This document shows positions 23,953 to 36,560 of a DNA stretch of 64,000 bases, piece after piece. Source of the DNA: Siphonodentalium dalli. Lineage: Eukaryota > Mollusca > Scaphopoda > Gadilida > Siphonodentaliidae. The notes under the pieces are model-generated. The model had not been told where the DNA came from, made no database searches, and saw nothing but the letters and a program-made list of their open reading frames with translations. A program made the translations under genes and the position numbers. The stretch's first letter is position 1. Every line of letters starts with the position of its first letter. The DNA is taken from contig CP136061.1 of NCBI GenBank assembly GCA_032622095.1, positions 213,250,373 through 213,314,372 of the forward strand, given 5' to 3'.

Positions 23953-25019
23953 TAGTCCCTCATCGATATCCATCGCGATCAGAATCGGTTCGATATTTGT
24001 ACATTATTATATTCTGAGAGCTTCAGACTGATCAGTGCTGATTCCGAACAGACTCCTCAGAGTTAGAACTCACACCTTTTCACAAGACTCAAGAGTGTAT
24101 GCCCTTATAAATTAGGCCCAATACAACTCTGAACTAGTCGCAATGGGGGCAATTGACAGATGATACTAATAGAGACAATATCCAAGGGTTGTTCTCGAGT
24201 TGCCCCTTGTATTGAAAGGCAGCGTTTGTGTAAATAATCAAACACAGTCGTTGACGCAGCTATGCATATGGACGCAGTCGGTGTGAACATCGATCCGTAT
24301 TATAGGAATCAGGGAGGTAAATGTGTCCAGAGTCGGGGGAGCGAGTGCACCGTGGAATGCTAAAGGTGAAGGTAACTGAAGAACGACCTTCACCTGATAC
24401 ACGTGACACGTTATTAAACGATGACATCGTGTTTATTTGATTTGTACATACATTTGTACATACATAATTTAGTAAAAAAAAATTAATGTATTACCCAGTT
24501 GTATTACCCGAATAATAGTTATAAAATAACAAAAAACTGTATCACAAATACTACATGGTGAATACTCAATGATGACTAGATATCATTGACCCGATTGTTG
24601 CATAACATGAAATTGAAAAGGGTATCTCATAAATTTCTAATGTCTGAAATACTGTCTTGTTCTGGCATGCAATCAAATTCATTCCTTCTGGTTATTTCTC
24701 ATCTTTTTAATGATTGCAAGTAATGTTAATTTGCAGCACTTATCCAAATAAAACTGAATTGGTTATGATGAATGGCCGTTACTGTTTATTGTTCAGACAA
24801 TCCCAACTGAAGGTGACGCTATTCTCCTTTAATTTACGAACTTCATCTTGAAGCTTATATAATTAAATACTGCTCAACAAGACTAAACTACAATACTAAT
24901 TGTATACTGTTATCGCTTACAAATAGATGAACTGAAATAATGTGATGCATCCAGATGCTTTGAGAAATGACATTCCTCAATGTCTTCAAAGTTCAAACTA
25001 AAATCAAGAATAAAATCTG

Positions 25020-25510
25020 ACTGAGACTATACTGCAGACTCTAGTGCACAAATATACATACAAATGGTTGAGTTATAATAATGCAAAATGTGTTTACGGG
25101 TGGAACCAAGTTGGTAGCTCTGGTATGCATCGACAGGCAAAACCTGTGATATGCAGTAATATCTGCATACATTCTTCCCGTATCATTCAGGTCTATCACC
25201 ATAACAAACCACTTCAAAATTCGACAACCGACACTTCAACTTATATGGCAAAAATTTTGTACGGATTGAATTTCATAAACAGGGCCCATGGATAACTCTG
25301 GTAGGCATTGGTACTCACAATCCGTGATATTATGCATATTCGTTCCCCATTTCTGGTCCGTCACATGTCATAGAACATCAAAATATGACAACCGATCGAC
25401 TCTTGAGTTATGATGCAAAATGTTTGTACGGACGGACGGCTCGAGACGTCAACTATATACCCGCCGACTAATATCGGGGGTATAATAACCATATATATAT
25501 ATATGTGTAT
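25020..25510 (+). mobile_element. Repeat ending in GGACGGACGG, a small hairpin and (TA)n
   Basis: The right end has GTACGGACGGACGGC, then a CCCGCCGACT..ATCGGGGG hairpin, then ATAATAACC and an (AT)n run at 25490-25506. Two diverged halves of about 200 bp share AACTCTGGTA, CCGTGATAT and CAAAATRTGACAACCGA blocks. It has the same architecture as the other GTCY-tailed repeats. Confidence 0.5.
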
Positions 25511-26068
25511 ACCTAACCAAAACAATTCCCCTCCTCACCCACCCCGGTGGATAAGACTAAAGAGTTCTTTGATCATGCACAAATAATTGTAGAACCCCTG
25601 ACCTGTTTACCACTAATTATACTGGCCAGTGTTCTCTGTCAGACTAAACAAGCTCGATATATTAAGGCTATAATGCGGTCTAGGGCAATTTGTGACATAC
25701 AGTGTACCTACACAATGCTTTATTATTGTTGTTAGATACTGGAAACACCAGGAAACACCTGGAAATACAGTTTATTTTTCGTTTTTCTGACCTGTGCTTT
25801 ACCGATTAAGGATTTTATTGCTTGAGTCTTAATTTTACACACTTTGCACCAAAAAAGGATAGTGGAATGGGATTGAAAGGCAGTTAACACAGTTATTGAA
25901 GAACGTCTAAAAAACTCTGAATTTTTTATAAAAACATGAGAAAGGGGGTGGGTCCCTAACATTTGGAGGAACAAATTTGCATAAATGGGGTGGTGGGTCC
26001 TTCGGGGTCTGAAAAAAACTTTTTGGGCCCTATATGTGCAATTGTTTTCTAGACCCCCCCCCCCCCCC

Positions 26069-26245
26069 ACTGCCGACGAGCGTAACACTTTTTTGGGCAT
26101 TGTGGAGAGAAGAATCAAAATATTAAAGAACAAAGAAACCGGCACCATTCACCAGCGCCGGAAAAATGATGCATGGAAAGAAATTTATTTGGAAATAGCA
26201 GGGAAATATCCAAACAGAACCAAAACACAAACAAAATTCTTCTGA
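26069..26245 (+). pseudogene. Myb/SANT-like DNA-binding domain fragment (NAIF1/Harbinger-type)
   Basis: An open stretch of 58 codons reads DERNTFLGIVERRIKILKN, then KNDAWKEIYLEIAGKYP and ends TKTQTKFF before TGA. The F-L-x-x-V-E-x-x-x-x-I-L-x-N-K and K-x-x-A-W-x-x-I pattern is that of the Myb/SANT-like domain found in NAIF1 and in the Myb-like protein of Harbinger transposons. The usual C-terminal K-K-W-x-N-L helix is lost at the stop, and a poly-C tract precedes it. Hence a truncated relic, plausibly transposon-derived. Confidence 0.5.
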
Positions 26246-26549
26246 GACGTTATCTTCTTGGCTCTTCATTTTCACACTGTGCTAATTAAAAAACCTCATT
26301 AATATCATTGAAACTCATTCTGCAGATATATAAACACAAGCATGAGTCTCCACACAATTATACCCAAAAATTATACCGCTATACATGCCGATTGTGGCCG
26401 GTGAGTGTTCATGAATTAGTCGTAAGACGGCGTCAATTGACATGTGACAAATCTAATAGATTGGATCAATCGCACCATCGACAGCGTGTGTTGTTTGCGC
26501 TAAAGCAAAGATACCTTTGCGTTCAGCCGCTACCATCTAAACTACCTGG

Positions 26550-28714
26550 GGCCTGTTTTATGAAGCAAGGTCATAAGATTATCTTAAGATGGACTTAATC
26601 TAAGATCTAAGGTGGATCTTATGATGTAACTTTTCCGTTTCAAGAACGCGTTTCACAAAACAAGATTAAGTCCTACTTAAGTAGTAAGTTAAGTTCCCGC
26701 TCATTTAGACTGGTTATCGACAATTTTCTACAGTCCGGAACGAAAAAATGTGGGCTTGTGCAATCTTCATGTACGGCATTGAGAGGTTATCGAGAAAGAG
26801 CCGAGTCCGAGTTGACATTATTGTGTGACAGGGATGCTGGATAGCGGCTGGGGTGGGGTGGGCGAATCAGCGCATGTATCTTAGTGTCTATAGTCAATGC
26901 ATGGCCTTATATTCGCATATGGATCTTAGACTTGTATGAGTTCCACGGTGTGAATTCGAACATGAGTACATCGCAGGCTCTTGAAATGACGAGCTTTGCG
27001 TTTACTGACGAGTGGCGGTGTCAGAAATAAGACAATATAATTATATGGATCGATGCATGACTGCGACCATGCATTCACGCCGAGTTAATCAGCTGAGAGC
27101 AATGATCAGGAGGCGATTTTTTTATGTGAGCCGACATAACTCGTATATTATCGACCACCGCTCTCTACGTGTAGCAAGAATCAAAATAAATCGGCGATGT
27201 CATCAGGACACACATAGGTCATTTTTCGATTCAAAGGGAAATGAAAAATATTTGTTAGAGTAACTTTTTTATTATTTTTATGCAGATGTTTTATGCGGTT
27301 GTCATACCATGGATATATATATAAAACTACGTTTTCGTTAGCACACTCGTATTAAGGGGTGTCATCGTTACGGGTGTGTATATCATATATACAGTATGCT
27401 GTACAACGGTCATCCCACCCCTGCAAAAAAAAACATGACAAAAATTTAGACAGCCTTGAAAATCACGACATATGGGCGTGGGCATAAACTCAATAAAAAT
27501 AATATTCTCTATAGAAAATTGTCACTATTTCTAAAACATATTTTGATAAAGAGCGTTTGTGTTACCTTTCCTATATGACATATCTGCTTTGTAAACAGCC
27601 GACGGAAATTTGGAAAGAGGAAAGAATCAATACATTAATTGATCTCATTTTACCCCATCTCCCACACACACATGGAATAACATAGAGGAGATTGTGAGCT
27701 TTGAGTTAGGCCATAATTCTTATCAAAAGTTTAATTCGTGGGTAATACAATTTTATAATATATATTATCTATAGGTCACATACGCAGCTGATAATTGACT
27801 ATATCCTACATTCGACGAGGCTCGGGGTGGCTAGTTGGTCTCTGTGGGGGGGGGGTACATCGTGCAATTTCCAACTGCACCCGCCCCTTAATTGAACCGG
27901 GCCAAACTTCTATGTTCGCGAAATGCCATGTCCACCCCACCCGTTGGATTTAAACTTTCCAATTGGTATCTCAAATATTCCAACAGTTCGAAATTTCTAA
28001 CCTGACGCCCCTAAAGTTGGTGATTTTCGGTTGCTGCTGTTTGTCTAAAACAATACATTCCTTTACTAGTTAGAAATTCAAACAATTGAAACCTATATAT
28101 AGTGGACGATTAATGTTCTTGTCGGGCATGAAATTTCCAATTGCTAAACATTTTGACCAAAGTGTGTGTGTGGTAGGGGGGGGGGGGTGGGTAGACAACA
28201 CACAAACCCCATTCGCCACGTCCCTGATGATAAGTCTGTACTCTGAATTGTTTTTACCAAATTAACCCTATGGTTATACGGTGGGGGAGGGGTTGCCCTC
28301 TCCAAACTTTGGTTTTGGAATGTTTGAGGTATCAGTTGGAATGTTTAAACCCGAAGATAATTTGGTGTTGTTTAAGGGGGTGTAGTTGGACATTTCGAGG
28401 CGAACACCCCCTCTCATTCTGTAACCACGACCCTGTATACCAGACGACGAATTGCCCACCCAGACAATGTACAGATATCTCCGTAATTGCAAAATAACAT
28501 AGGCCGCCATACTTGTGATCGATATGCCACTTATCACGTGGGTCTTAACTTTAAGATTATCTTATGACACCTCACAGCAGTCTTAAAGTTAAGACCAACG
28601 TTAAGACCATCTTAAGTTAAGACCTTGTTCGTGAAACGCACTTATGACTGAAGTTTGAACTTATGACCATCTTAAGTCCCAACTATGTCATAAGTTGCTT
28701 TCATGAAACAGGGC
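26550..28714. mobile_element. About 2.2-kb DNA transposon remnant with TIRs
   Basis: The left end GGCCTGTTTTATGAAGC and the right end (rc GCCCTGTTTCATGAAAGC) are inverted repeats, followed inside by CTTAAGAT / AAGTTAAGACC-rich subterminal DNA. CCTGG sits outside both ends (26545-26549 and 28715-28719), but the ends are GC-palindromic, so the true duplication length is uncertain. I found no transposase frame inside. The Myb/SANT relic lies 300 bp outside the left end and may or may not belong to the same family. Confidence 0.5.
27820..28530. repeat. Repeats with AAATTTCCAACTG and poly-G tracts
   Basis: Several diverged copies of a GAAATTTCCAAYTG...TTTTGACCAAAGT...CCACGTCCCTG phrase occur here and again at 30220-30510 and about 35370-35440. 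G runs are at 27846-27855 and 28177-28187. The function is unknown. Confidence 0.45.
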
Positions 28715-29199
28715 CCTGGTTTATAAAATAGTCTCGCTTGGTGAATAGCACCCCTGGGGATTTATTTAAAAAAGTAAACACATGACCTATGATTATTCTT
28801 GCATTTTCGTGATCAACTGGTGTCAATCTAGCTGGGTAAACATCACTGGAGTGGCCTGCGAGCTTCTTTTAGTGAATTTGGCCTAAACGTTAACACTGTC
28901 GCCTATGAGAAACCATGTAGTTCAGTGATTCCTATAATATTTGATAACAATATGAGGTCGATATTTTTTAATCTAATGTTGACAAAGGCATCTAGACTGG
29001 TCCGCTCAACCTGTTATGTTTTGAATTCCCATGTTTATTTATATATTGCGGACGTCAAATGAACCGAGTATCTTCAACCATAACGTGGCGCCCCTAGCGT
29101 TAACTCGAGAACTGATCATTGGTTTGTAAACGGTAGTTAGTAAAATGTCAACTGCAATATTTTAATATTACCGGAAATAGATCATTGATTTTGCTGTAG

Positions 29200-29600
29200 A
29201 TATTGATTGGAATACGAAACATTGAATTGAAATAGAGCATTAATTCTGCGTTGATAATTTATGTGGATATGATGTCTATTAAATATAGGAATGAGAAGGT
29301 CTATTGGTTTGAAAATGAACATCGTTGATTGGGGAATTCTATATTGATTAGGAAAATGTGTCCATTGGTTTGAAAATGAACATCGTTGATTGCGGAATTA
29401 TATATTGATTAGGAAGATATGGCTATTGAAACGGAATATACACATATTGAATATGCGATAGCTGTACTAATTGTTTGTTATTCGATATTGGTTGAGAAAT
29501 GAATAATATTAAATTGAAATAGAACATTAATTCTGCATCGGTCAACCTTGATTAGGAAACGATATATATTAAAATTGAAGTGTCTCCTATTGAATGTAAT
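29200..29600 (+). repeat. Diverged ATTG-rich tandem repeats, one 61-bp duplicate clear
   Basis: The phrase ATTGGTTTGAAAATGAACAT followed by CGTTGATTG and TATTGATTAGGAA occurs at 29302 and 29363 with a 61-bp period. Looser copies occupy the flanks and reappear at 30775-30840. No coding sequence is seen. Confidence 0.55.
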
Positions 29601-29602
29601 TA

Positions 29603-29972
29603 GGGTGCATTTACACTGATATAGAACTGTATACAGATCTGTATGAAGTCACGTGTCTCGCATTACTGTGATCACAATATGATTACTAATAGTGAACGCG
29701 CGCTGATCAGTACTCTGGTAATTGACAATTGACTACGAGTCGTTTCAGTTTAGGCCAGACATAAAAATGGATCTACCATCAGCAGACAACAGCGATATGG
29801 TATGTGCCGCATGTATTTAAAGTGTATCCTTATACCACGTGATAAGGTTCGAAGAAAGAATGAAAATCGCATAGGAATACACAATAAACAACAGTATACA
29901 CAAATAGAGGCTAGATAGCACACATATAGCTTTAGATGGAGATTCCACCATTATTTAGGATTTCAGGTGATC

Positions 29973-30017
<45 letters not shown>

Positions 30018-30763
30018 TATCCTGTTTGACACCATCTGGGCGGTGGCCATTTTGGATCTGTATGGAATGGGTATCCACCATACAACACCCTTTATTTGAC
30101 CAAATGTAGTCAAATTTCCAACTGATGACAATTCCAATGACAATGTTGACCAAATGTTGGACAATATTGTTTTATTAAATTAACTAGCAGTTTTTGACTG
30201 GCCACGGGGAGGGATCAGGACACAATCTTTCCAAGTGTCTGAAATTTCCAACCTGACACCCGCCCCCATGATAAGGTTGGAAAATTTCCAGCTGATGGCC
30301 AATCCAGCCCAAAATTTTGATAAAAAGTAGGAGATTATGCAAATATTGGTCCGAAAACAATAACTCCCCCCCCCCCAATAAAAGTTTTGAAAATCAAACT
30401 ACAAGATCAATTTCAACCTATTGTTGGTTTGGAAATTACACCTAATGTCGTGTCAGGTATGAAATTTCCAACTGTTGAAAATTTTGACCAAAGTTGCCAC
30501 GTCCCTGTCCGTGTTCAATATTCGAAATACACGGGTTGAAATGACAACGAAAACTAAAACACATTCGCCAAGCCCGAGTAACAATTAATCAAAACAGATT
30601 TGCCTGTCGCAGTGCTTCGGCGTTGACCGTGACGTATAGCGGACACGATTTTTGCTCACACGAACTAATACCGTTTTCTTTCTGCGTGCATTTCTATATC
30701 AACCCGTTTACACTAGTCTGTGTGTAGATCTATGTGCAGTTATATAGCAATGAAAATGCACCC
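29603..30763. mobile_element. 1.16-kb TIR element flanked by TA
   Basis: The outer 10 bp GGGTGCATTT are perfectly inverted, and similarity continues inward over about 45 bp (TATANAACTG, AGATCT). TA flanks each end (29601-29602 and 30764-30765). The interior includes a (TA)n microsatellite at 29975-30015, AAATTTCCAAC repeats and a poly-C run near 30365. It is non-autonomous. Confidence 0.55.
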
Positions 30764-30939
30764 TAAGAACGACTATTGGTTTGAAAATGGACACAATTGG
30801 TTTGAAAAAGATTGCTATTAAAACGGAATGAACTTATATTGAATGTGTGGTACATGTAATTGTTTAAACAAACCACCATTTACTTTTATTTTATGTAATT
30901 TACAGCCGAACGACCGCCCATAGTTGGGCCTTTTTTTTC

Positions 30940-31068
30940 CAAACTTTGCTTCTGAAATGGTGAATAAATTCTGCTGTCGTACTAATTTCTTTGATGACAA
31001 AGTTTAGTTTGCTTTGCAAATGTATATGCAGTTGAAAATTTGTCACTTATTAATATATTGAGTAATTT
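30940..31068 (+). repeat. Left flank of a direct-repeat pair enclosing the minisatellite block
   Basis: TTTGCTTCTGAAATGG through TTATTAATATATTGA is repeated in the same orientation at about 32797-32930 with moderate divergence. The pair brackets the tandem arrays at 31085-32620. Confidence 0.65.
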
Positions 31069-31084
31069 ACGGAGCCCCGTAAGT

Positions 31085-31345
31085 CCCACTTGCGATACTT
31101 TTTTTTAAACGAGATAATATCTTGCAATACTTTTTTTATCTCGTTTAAACGAGATAATATCTTGCCATACTTTTTTTTATCTCGTTTAAACGAGATAGTA
31201 TCTTGCAATACTTTTTTTTATCTCGTTTAAACGAGATAATATCTTGCCATACTTTTGTTTTATCTCGTTTAAACGAGATAATATCTCGTTTTAACAAGAT
31301 AATATCTCGTTTAAACGAGATAATATCTTGCTATAATTTTTTTAT
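31085..31345 (+). repeat. Six tandem copies of a 41-42-bp palindrome-bearing unit
   Basis: Each unit contains ATCTCGTTTAAACGAGAT, a perfect 18-bp palindrome, then AATATCTTGCMATAC and a T-run. One unit has a deviant CTCGTTTTAACAAGAT centre. Confidence 0.85.
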
Positions 31346-31349
31346 CTCG

Positions 31350-32620
31350 TTTATCTTGTATGAGCTGGTAATGCATTAATGGGGCCTTGTATAACTGATG
31401 TTGCTCTTGTGTGAGCTGGTAATTAAATGCATTAATTTGCATTACTGGGGCCCTATATAAATAATGATGTGATTGTATGAGCTGGTAATAAATTAATTGG
31501 CATTGCAATGGCCCTATATAACTGGTGCTGCCCTTATATGAGCTGGAAATGCATTACTGTGGGCCTATATAACTGATTCTGCTTTTTTATGAGCTGATGA
31601 TGCATGAATTGGCATTAATGGGCCCCTTCATAAATAATGATGTGATTGCATGAGCTGTTAATGCATCAATTGGCATTGCAATGGGCCTATATCATATAAC
31701 TGATGCTGCCATTGTATGAGCTGGTAATGCATTACTGTGGCCCTATATAACTGATGCTGCCCTTGTATGAGCTGGCAATGCATTATGGGGGTCCTATATA
31801 ACTGTTGTTGCCATTGTATGAGCTGGTAATGCATTACTGGGGCCCTTTATAACCGATGCTGCTCTTGTATGAACTGGTAATCCATTAATGGAACCTTATA
31901 TAACCGATGCTGCTCTTGTTTCAGCTGGTAATGCCTCAATCACCATTACTACGAGCATTACTGTGCCCTATATAAATAATGATGTGCTTGTATGAGCTGG
32001 CAATGCATTAATTGGCACTACTGGGCCCTATATAACTATGCATGATGCCATTGTATGAACTGGTAATGCAGTAATCAACATTACTGTGGGCATATATAAC
32101 TGATGCTGCTCTTATATTAACTGGTATGTAGTAATCGGTGCCTTACTGGGGCCTTATGCAAGTGATGGTGTCATTGTGTGAGCTGGTAATACATCACATG
32201 AACTGTATATAACTGGTGCTGCTCTTGTGTGAGCTGGTAAAGCATCAATCGGTCCCAGTGTTGCCAATTAATGCATCGTCAGTTCACACAAGAACAGCAT
32301 CTGTTAAATAAGGACAAATAGGGTCCCAGTAATCCATTACCAGCTCATACAATGGCAGCATCAGTTATATAAGGTCAAATATGGTCCCGGTAATGCTAAT
32401 TAAGCATTACCAGCTCCTACAAAAGCAGCATCAGTTATATAATGTTCCAGTGACGCATTATCAGTTCACACAAGAGAAGCATCAGTTATATAGGTCCACA
32501 GTAATGCATTACTAGCTCATACAAGGGCAGCATCAGTTATATAGGAATATAGGGCCATAGTAATACATTACCAGTTCACACAAGAGCAGCATCAGTTATA
32601 TATGGCAATTTATTAATCGG
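31350..32620. repeat. About 60-bp minisatellite that switches orientation at about 32260
   Basis: Forward units run to about 32260 and contain TGTATGAGCTGGTAATGC, ATTACTGGGGCCC and TATATAACTGATGCTGC. From about 32265 to 32610 the same phrases appear reverse-complemented (GCAGCATCAGTTATATA, CATTACCAGCTCATAC). Roughly fifteen forward and six inverted units are present, each diverged. Confidence 0.85.
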
Positions 32621-32796
32621 TGTTGATGCTATTAATTCTGAATGGTCTTTAGTTCCGGCAACAATCTTAAAGTGACATTTGATTCATTGTAAATTTTGAC
32701 AGCTTCATTTCACTTTTTACCCATGTCACCCCACCCTATAAATTGTAATCTGGCATTATTTAGTAATGCGTAACTGTACAACGCTTGGATCCCTTT

Positions 32797-32935
32797 TCCC
32801 AAAATTTGCTTCTGAAATGGAGATTTAATTCTCCTATCATACTAATTTCCTTGTTGACAAAGTTCATTTTACTTTGAATATATACATGAATTTGAATTTT
32901 GTTTTTACTTATTAATGTATTGAATATTGTATTCA
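32797..32935 (+). repeat. Right flank of the direct-repeat pair
   Basis: Direct copy of 30940-31068, with TTTGCTTCTGAAATGGAG and TTGTTGACAAAGTT blocks retained. Confidence 0.65.
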
Positions 32936-33309
32936 TTTTGTTTGACTTTTGAATACAATTTATTAATCGTTTTTTTATGCAATTGTGCGTGTCGCTGTTG
33001 GTGCAATTATGTGAGTCAACAATTTTGGGCAAAGTTATTTAAAAAGTTGTGAAACTTTCAAGTTGATGTAAATTCTTTATTCTATGATGCATAACATATG
33101 GACATTGAGAACAATGAAGAGCATTATGAAGAAAAAAAACAGATTTAGACTTGTCATTTTCAAGCTGGTATAAATTTTCAGCAAATTAAACAAACGCTCT
33201 TTTCATCTACCGTATCAGAATAATAGACTAACACGGAACGCTCTTTTCTGTTCCACGTCGTACAAATTACTGTTTTTTTGTTTGGGGGCAAAACATGATG
33301 TTCAATGTT

Positions 33310-33600
33310 GTATTTTTATTCGCCCGTGAACTGAAAAAAATTTGGTATGTTAGTTTACTACACCAAAATACAGATCAAGTTCGAATATGGGTTTCGACCG
33401 CATGATTTTGACTGAGTTATGTCCCTTTTTCGACTTAGATTTTACCTGATTTGCGGTTTCCGGATGATAACTTTAGATTGAATCAAGTGAACTGAACCGA
33501 ATTTGGTATATTAGTTTACCACCCTAAAATAGAGATCAAGTTTGAATATGGGTTTCGTCTGAATGATTTTGACTGAGTTATGCTCCTTTTTTCGACTAGA
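33310..33600 (+). repeat. Two tandem copies of a 160-165-bp unit
   Basis: The phrases AATTTGGTATRTTAGTTTAC, GAATATGGGTTTCG and GATTTTGACTGAGTTATG occur twice. Just upstream, ACGGAACGCTCTTTTCTGTTCC at 33234-33255 is shared with 40672-40693. Confidence 0.75.
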
Positions 33601-34499
33601 TTTTATTTATTTTATTATTTCGTCTTGTCAAAGGTTTCAAGCAAATTAATTAAACCTTGCCCACTCTACTCCAGAAACGGGCGTAATATGCCACGCCCGA
33701 CGGCGTGATCTTGTTCGTTACTGCAATGCGTCTTCTGTGACATACACTGTTCTTAGAAAGCAAGTTCAAGTATTTATTGACATAGTTCGATACCCGGAAA
33801 AAAAACAAAAGCGAATATTATAAGGTGCATGTTGGAGCGCAAACCGCTATGACATTGTGGATTTAGATAGACACAGCTTGTTTGAAAAATAGTAGAGCAT
33901 ATGCTCGTAGCTGCCAAAATACTATACAATATATTATTATCCTAGTTTATTACAATTTTCCTTGTTTCTGGTCAAGTTTACCATCGCCTCGGCCATTTTG
34001 AATGCACGATACTCATCAACTAGAAACCACGTGATTCTCAACAGTGTGACTGAGAGCTCCAGATATGTCTGTTAAATTTGAACTATTTAGTGTTATTACT
34101 ATTTACCACTACATTTATTTAATGCATGCTCAAAATACAGCCATGCATGTATGGTGTATAATATCTTCGGCTTAATGTGAAAGAGAAAAGAAATCCATAG
34201 GCTATGTTAATTCCTGGGCCATTTGTGTGGGATTGTTCGTCAAGCGTCTACGTTGGTCGCTAAATTGGGTAGGAGATGGGGGTATTTTTCGATACTGAAA
34301 ATTTCTGCACAAATAGGGGTAGTGGAAATGCCAATTTATTTACAGGAATATAAGTATGGTACGTCACCATTTATTTTTGACAACTTGTGTCCAACGTAAA
34401 GTTCTAAACGCCAAAATATCTCAAGCTCGCCTCAGTACCGTTAAGAATCGTGGGAAAGGCTTAACCTAACACTGTCACCTACGGGAAATAATTAGTTGA

Positions 34500-34727
34500 T
34501 TGCAACCAAATGTAATCATCGTCGTTGATATAGAGTTACCGAACGTGCAGAGCTCCCAGCGAATCGGGTCGATAAAACGACATCGTCGACTGTCCGCTGC
34601 ATCGTGGGCATTATCGGTTTCATCGATTAAGTCTTGTCGCTGATGTGGATGACGCGGGCCTCGCCGCTTTTATTTTAGTCCCGACAAAACACTTCTGGCG
34701 ATATGATGATGTAGTCTGGTATTCAGT
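34500..34727 (+). promoter_or_regulatory. Likely 5' region of the zinc-finger gene
   Basis: This stretch is visibly richer in CpG than its surroundings (CGAATCGGGTCG, GACGCGGGCCTCGCCGC) and ends at the proposed start codon. I cannot place a transcription start, and no TATA box is convincing. Confidence 0.35.
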
Positions 34728-34743
34728 ATGGATCCGCTAAACG
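34728..34743 (+). CDS. C2H2 zinc-finger gene, proposed exon 1
   Basis: The ATG in CAGTATGG is followed by GATCCGCTAAACG and a GTAATG donor, encoding MDPLN plus one base. That single base plus GT at the start of exon 2 makes a glycine codon and enters the finger-coding frame, which is why I prefer this start. It lies 0.74 kb upstream of exon 2. An alternative upstream exon cannot be excluded. Confidence 0.6.
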
Positions 34744-35483
34744 GTAATGTATCATAAACATAACATTATACGACTTACACGTGCGTTCCTTTCTACATAG
34801 AATTCAGTTTTATCTTTTGGTGACAATAACATGATTGGCAGTGGTGTCTTGTTTTTTCACATGCAGGTTTCCAGCGATGACATTTCTAGTGTTGTGTCCC
34901 AGAATGAGCTCAGTGGCTGGCGACATGGCTGCGTTGTATAATTTATAATGTTAAGCGTTTATCTGTTGCTTGCGTATGACTGTCGTGTACCGGTGCACTG
35001 TAGCATGTTATACCTATTGTGCATCCACAATAATCTAATCCAAGCATCAGACGACTATAAGTGATATGATCAGCTTGTTTAGTTAGTCAACTGATTTCAT
35101 CTTTGATATAAACCATTAGTATGTGTATATGCACGACGCTCAATGTGTACCCATGCAGTAATTGATGTTTAAGGTTTAGTTGATGCAGTAATTGATGTTT
35201 AAGGTTTAACATCTATGATATCCATTAATAGTTTTACTGTCCGTACACAAACAAGAAGCTAGCACGCGACACAGATGAACAGATTGCATATATCTGACAT
35301 AATCTTTCTTAGGAATGTCTAAATGCACTCATAAACGTAAAAGGCTACGATTCTAAACGTTTTGAAGAGGCATTTGTTGGTCTGAAAATTTCAACTGCTG
35401 TTGTTGGGTTGACATTTCCAAAACCAACATGTCGTCACGACCCTGCTTGTGGTAATTCTTGACTGTCTAAAATATTATTTCAG

Positions 35484-35644
35484 GTACACAAGAAAATACG
35501 TCACACTCAGATGGTGTCTCGACATATATCTGTGAGACTTGTGATAAGGTGTTCTCGTCCAGCACAAACTTACAGGATCACAGACGCGTTCACACCGGAC
35601 AACGCCCATTTCCCTGCAATGTTTGCAACAAATCATTTACACAG
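35484..35644 (+). CDS. C2H2 zinc-finger gene, exon 2 (finger 1 and first half of finger 2)
   Basis: A TATTTCAG acceptor and a CAG/GTATAT donor bound 161 bp. It encodes a short acidic/polar leader and finger 1 (C22, C25, H38, H42 of the assembled 478-residue protein), a TGQRPF linker, and the cysteine half of finger 2 (C50, C53), stopping after SFTQ. Exon 3 opens with the missing histidine half. An intron between the Cys and His halves of a finger, in phase 0, leaves the join unambiguous. The next 5.9 kb of intron is loaded with tandem and inverted repeats. Confidence 0.9.
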
Positions 35645-36034
35645 GTATATATATTAATTTATCACATAATTAGCCCCTAAAGCCGGCCTCATATCTTTTA
35701 GTAAGACACACGTGTAATATCGTCACGCGCAGTGACGTAAGAGCTTAAGGCAATTATGTCGATATCAATGGCGGAACTTTATTGTCACGCTAATTGGATT
35801 ATAATTATGATATTCAATTTGTATTCGGTTATTTAGTGTTGACAGTGAGATAAAAATAGGTGATAAGGGTGGTTGAACAATTTTGTCAACATGAAAAGAC
35901 ACATTTAAACTGGAACTATTTTTTTCTTGAAGATGTCTTTACTTCCTCTTTGGGAGTGATAAGGAAATTAATATTACTTTGTTCTAATCCTAGGCGTTTG
36001 GAGACCGTTTGTGATAAAAAGGCTCAAATTCGTC

Positions 36035-36122
36035 GCAATTCTATACGAAATTTGTTTACCTCGTCCACTTAATTCGATTCGATTCAGTGTACTCGGTTAA
36101 TACATTTCGTATAGAATTGCGA
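36035..36122. repeat. Short inverted repeat in zinc-finger intron
   Basis: CGCAATTCTATACGAAAT and its exact reverse complement are separated by about 50 bp. Confidence 0.7.
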
Positions 36123-36406
36123 GATATGCCACTCCCACACAATAATTACACTTGATTTTTTATATATTGTTGTTGATTTGTTGTAAACTAATTATTGTGT
36201 GAATAAAACATCTATCTATCATTTCATCAAATGTGCTTGCTTCAGTGAGCGTGAAATAATTTTCAATTCGAAATGGCCATGTATCGATTAGAATGGTATA
36301 TTGAGGTGTCCCCCAACTCAGATCAAGCTTGAAATATTAATGTAATGTAGGTTTAACCTTCATTTTTATATATCAATTTTTATTTTTTATGTGAAATAGA
36401 TAGAAA

Positions 36407-36560
36407 ATAATCACTTGATTGAACTGGTGACGTGAAATAAATCATGAGAGGCAGAGACGTTGTACAAACACGAGAGAGCATTGCGCTCAAGTGTTATACA
36501 AAAATAGTCCCTGCCTCGAATGAATTATTTCACGTCACACTCACCAGTTCAATCAAGTGA
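36407..36560. mobile_element. MITE-like hairpin in zinc-finger intron
   Basis: The arms AATCACTTGATTGAACTGG and its inverse are followed by ACGTGAAATAA pairing, with about 80 bp between arms. No target duplication is obvious. Confidence 0.6.

Noticed and set aside
31085-32620. Possible CRISPR-like array
   Set aside because: Units are contiguous without unique spacers, diverged and in a eukaryotic setting.
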